Source of the DNA: Pseudomonadota bacterium
GTDB lineage: Bacteria > Pseudomonadota > Alphaproteobacteria > Acetobacterales > Acetobacteraceae
Assembly: GCA_021829055.1 (NCBI GenBank)
Contig: JAJZCS010000060.1
Location: forward strand, 1 to 9,184
DNA: 9,184 nt
Direction: 5' to 3'
Shown: positions 7,189-9,184 of the stretch, piece after piece
Layout of the letters: each line of letters opens with the position of its first letter
How positions within the stretch are numbered: position 1 is the stretch's first letter
Notes under the pieces: model-generated
Databases searched by the model: none
What the model saw: only the letters and a program-made list of their open reading frames with translations
Told to the model about the DNA's origin: nothing
Translations under genes and position numbers: made by a program

Positions 7189-7593
7189 GTGAAGCGCCGA
7201 CGTGACCTGCTGCATCGTGACCGACCTCGGCTCGAAGTAGTGCCAATGATCGACATCATGATGTTTCTTCTCGTTTTTTTTGTCATGGCGGTGCTGAAAA
7301 TGATTCCTGATTCGGGAATTAGGTTGAAGTTGCCCGATGCGACGTCTGCTAGGCAGCTTGCTCCGACGAAGGTTGTCATTATGATTGATCGACAAGGAGA
7401 TCTTTTTGTAAGCAACACGGAAGTGACGAATGCCGGCCTTGCGAGGTATCTAACTCGTCTTATTGACGCCGGCCGGAAGGTCACTGTTATTGTTGCGGCC
7501 GACCGATCTGTTCGCTACGAGAGAGTCATGCAGGTAATGAATATGCTTCGCAAATCGGGCATTGTTGATGTCGGTCTCGCGACCCGGGAGTAA
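7189..7593 (+). CDS. exbD: ExbD/TolR-family proton-channel partner
   Basis: Partner of the upstream ExbB. 134 residues, near the usual 135-145. Short basic cytoplasmic start (KRRRD), then the diagnostic EVVPMIDIMMFLLVFFVM (16-33) with the conserved membrane aspartate Asp22 (E. coli ExbD Asp25). A single helix at about 21-40 is followed by a periplasmic domain. There, KVVIMIDRQGDLFVSN (61-76) and VTVIVAADRSVRYERVMQVM (98-117) are the typical ExbD/TolR folds. The start is GTG 7189, 3 nt after the exbB stop with no obvious ribosome site, so expression probably depends on coupling to exbB. A run of eight T (7274-7281) lies in the helix-coding part and is a potential slippage site. No tonB follows; the 3' end overlaps xerC. 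Confidence 0.9.
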   Translation: MKRRRDLLHRDRPRLEVVPMIDIMMFLLVFFVMAVLKMIPDSGIRLKLPDATSARQLAPTKVVIMIDRQGDLFVSNTEVTNAGLARYLTRLIDAGRKVTVIVAADRSVRYERVMQVMNMLRKSGIVDVGLATRE

Positions 7594-8533
7594 CGGTGAG
7601 ACTGCCGGTTTAGCAGACAATAACGACGTATTGTCTGCCCTGCACGGCGAGTACCTAGCATGGCTTGTCGGCGAACGCCGCGCCGCTGCGAAGACGGTCA
7701 GCACTTATAGCGCTGATCTTCTGGAGTTCTTTAGTTTTCTCATTCGTCATTGCGGCGACGAACCAGGTGTCGATGAGCTTGCAACCCTTGGCGTTGCCGA
7801 TCTGAGGGCCTATCTCGCGGAACGTGCGTCGGCTAGGATTGGCTCAGCAACACGGGCCAAGAAACTTGCGGCAATTCGAAGTTTTTTCTTTTTTCTTGAC
7901 CGCACCCGTAGTGTTAACAACACGGCACTGAAGCTGGTCGCTTCGCCGCGCGCGAGGCGCCCGCTGCCGCGTGCTCTAAATGTCGGGGATGCGCGGCAAA
8001 TCGTCGCAGCAATCGGCGAGCAAAGCGGAGTGATGGCGGCGCGCGATACTGCCTTGATGGCGCTGCTTTATGGTGCGGGATTGCGTATTGCAGAGGCACT
8101 GTCGCTGAATTTGCGCGACGTGCCGATCCAGGGTGCGCCATTGCTTGTATGTGGCAAGGGCGGCAAGCAGCGGCTGGTACCGCTTCTTACTTCCGTCCGC
8201 GCTGCTATCGATGTGTGGCGCCGCCAGCATCCGACGCCTCAGCCGGACGCACCGTTGTTTGTTGGAGTTCACGGTAAGCGGCTGAATCCGGGCGTCGTGC
8301 AGCGGCACCTACGTCACTTCCGCCGCTTGCATGGCTTACCCGAACACGCAACTCCGCATGCGCTTCGTCATTCCTTCGCAACGCATCTTCTTGCTGCCGG
8401 TACCGACCTGCGGTCGATCCAGGAAATGCTCGGCCATGCCAGCCTTTCCACAACTCAGCGATACACAGCGCTCGATGAGACAAGTCTGCTTGCTGTGTGG
8501 CAGAGGACCCATCCGCGTGCAGGAAAGCGCTAG
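7568..8533 (+). CDS. xerC: Tyrosine recombinase XerC
   Basis: Site-specific recombinase; in the housekeeping role it works with XerD at dif to resolve chromosome dimers. 321 residues from ATG 7568 (E. coli XerC 298). The N-terminal core-binding SAM-like domain spans about 25-112, including TVSTYSADLLEFFSFL (43-58). The C-terminal catalytic domain has all six residues: Arg173 (GAGLRIAEAL), Lys197 (CGKGGKQR), His264 and Arg267 (HALRHSFATHLL), His290 (LGHASLSTT) and nucleophile Tyr299 (RYTAL). The tail THPRAGKR resembles the natural XerC end, so the gene looks complete. Start uncertain: TTG 7562, ATG 7568 and TTG 7631 are in frame and none has a clear ribosome site. The chosen one overlaps exbD by 26 nt. 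XerC is preferred over XerD or a phage integrase from motif style, but housekeeping status is not proven. The gene appears more GC-rich than exbBD. Confidence 0.88.
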   Translation: MSVSRPGSNGETAGLADNNDVLSALHGEYLAWLVGERRAAAKTVSTYSADLLEFFSFLIRHCGDEPGVDELATLGVADLRAYLAERASARIGSATRAKKLAAIRSFFFFLDRTRSVNNTALKLVASPRARRPLPRALNVGDARQIVAAIGEQSGVMAARDTALMALLYGAGLRIAEALSLNLRDVPIQGAPLLVCGKGGKQRLVPLLTSVRAAIDVWRRQHPTPQPDAPLFVGVHGKRLNPGVVQRHLRHFRRLHGLPEHATPHALRHSFATHLLAAGTDLRSIQEMLGHASLSTTQRYTALDETSLLAVWQRTHPRAGKR

Positions 8534-9184
8534 AGTAGGATGATTTTGGCTTGAATCGCGCCGAGGATTCGCGCGGCGGTAGAAATCTGAACGCCTCGAA
8601 AAACTACTGGCGTTTGGGCTGGGTTGATGATTCTCTTTGTCTGGTTTGACGGGGGATGAGAGATGGTTTCGCAGCCGGGCTTTTTTGATCTGGACGATCG
8701 TTATGTGGCGTTGTCGAAGGGCGGGTGATCCGCTCGAGCGTCTGAACGGGGTCGTGAATTTCGAGGCGTTCCGGTACCGGCTGGACAAGATCCTGAAGCG
8801 GCGGGACCGGGCACCGGGCGGACGGCCGCCCTCCGATTGCGTGCTGATGTTCAAGGTCCCTGTGCTGCAGGCGCTTGACACTCTCTCTGACGAGCAGGCT
8901 GAATTCCAGATCCGCGACCGCCTGTCGTTCCTGCGCTTTCTGGGGATCGGTATGTGCGGGAAGGGGCCGGATGCGACGACGATCTGGCTGTTCCGCGAGC
9001 AGCTCACCGAGGCAGGGGCGATGGCGAAGCTGTTGGCATTGTTTGACACGCGGCTGAGGGAGAGTGGCTATCTGGCAATGTCCGGGCAGATTATCGACGC
9101 CAGCCTGATTGCCGCACCACGACAGCGGCACACCGAAGCAGAAAAGGCGGCGATCAGGACTGGCCAGAGTGCGGCGGAGATTGG
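8534..9184 (+). mobile_element. Left part of an IS5-family insertion sequence, running off the window
   Basis: The transposase begins at 8663, so the element's left end should lie in the 129 nt after the xerC stop. The exact terminal inverted repeat cannot be set because the right end is outside the window. The xerC stop lies in CTAG (8530-8533), which resembles the YTAR-like targets used by many IS5-family elements, so the end may fall at about 8534. AACGCC (8590-8595) and GGCGTT (8609-8614) form a small inverted repeat in the leader, without a T-run. Confidence 0.7.
8663..9184 (+). pseudogene. IS5-family transposase, 5' portion, +1 frameshifted and cut by the window end
   Basis: DDE transposase of the IS5 family, which catalyses element movement. 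ATG 8663 opens MVSQPGFFDLDDRYVALSKG and hits TGA at 8726-8728. The homology continues without loss in the next frame from 8727: DPLERLNGVVNFEAFR, then GGRPPSDCVLMFKVPVLQAL, LSDEQAEFQIRDRLSFLRFL, DATTIWLFREQLTEAG, and GYLAMSGQIIDAS with the first catalytic Asp. It stays open to 9184. One extra T at about 8726 explains the break. The usual protein is one continuous frame of around 330-370 residues, so roughly half is visible. GAG (8658-8660) near the start could be part of a weak ribosome site. The frameshift probably inactivates this copy unless +1 recoding occurs. Confidence 0.88.

Noticed and set aside
7562..7570. TTG 7562 or TTG 7565 as the xerC start
   Set aside because: Both are only 3-6 nt upstream of ATG 7568 and add nothing conserved; ATG is the simpler choice, though not proven.
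8336..9131. Long minus-strand frames over xerC and the IS5 element (237 and 175 residues)
   Set aside because: They are antisense to the xerC catalytic domain and to the IS5 transposase, and are basic low-complexity shadows.
1..9184. CRISPR array, tRNA or rRNA genes, restriction/toxin/defence systems
   Set aside because: No regularly spaced repeats, no cloverleaf-like segments and no defence-protein motifs were seen in any frame. The recombinase alone does not indicate an integron or prophage.

Overview
The window reads as an accessory or shuffled chromosomal segment of a Gram-negative alphaproteobacterium. An acetic-acid-bacterium-like genome (Acetobacteraceae) is my best guess. That rests on the style of the insertion-sequence proteins (IS5-type transposase opening MVSQPGFFDLDD, IS630-type C-terminus), moderately high GC, and a periplasmic binding-protein ABC importer next to an ExbB/ExbD proton channel. 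The family assignment of the genes is firm; the taxonomic guess is inference.

Left flank (1-812): a graveyard of three different, unrelated transposases. First comes the last ~44 codons of an IS630-family transposase (+). Next is a frameshifted N-terminal piece of an IS701-family transposase (+). Last is a frameshifted N-terminal zinc-ribbon piece of an IS1595-family transposase (-). None can encode a working protein. Positions 813-1031 have no gene and probably hold the promoter region of the transporter operon.

Centre (1032-6376): a complete four-gene peptide/opine/nickel-type ABC importer, all on + and translationally coupled by overlaps or a 1-nt gap. It comprises a periplasmic family 5 solute-binding protein, a DppB-type permease, a DppC-type permease, and one ATPase polypeptide with two complete nucleotide-binding domains (a DppD-DppF fusion, GsiA-like in length). 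All ATPase motifs are intact, so the importer looks functional; the substrate cannot be read from sequence.

Right centre (6511-8533): after a 134-nt gap comes a second tightly packed set, exbB-exbD-xerC (3-nt gap, then a 26-nt overlap). ExbB/ExbD form the inner-membrane proton channel that normally powers TonB, but no tonB and no TonB-dependent receptor is in the window. XerC is a full tyrosine recombinase with all six catalytic residues.

Right flank (about 8534-9184): an IS5-family element begins at or just after the xerC stop codon and runs off the window; its transposase carries a +1 frameshift 21 codons from its start.

Working model (inference): outer-membrane uptake energised by ExbBD could hand a peptide or chelate to the ABC importer, and the receptor and TonB would lie elsewhere or have been lost to the IS traffic that borders the block on both sides. 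I saw no tRNA, rRNA, CRISPR array, defence system or unambiguous new system.
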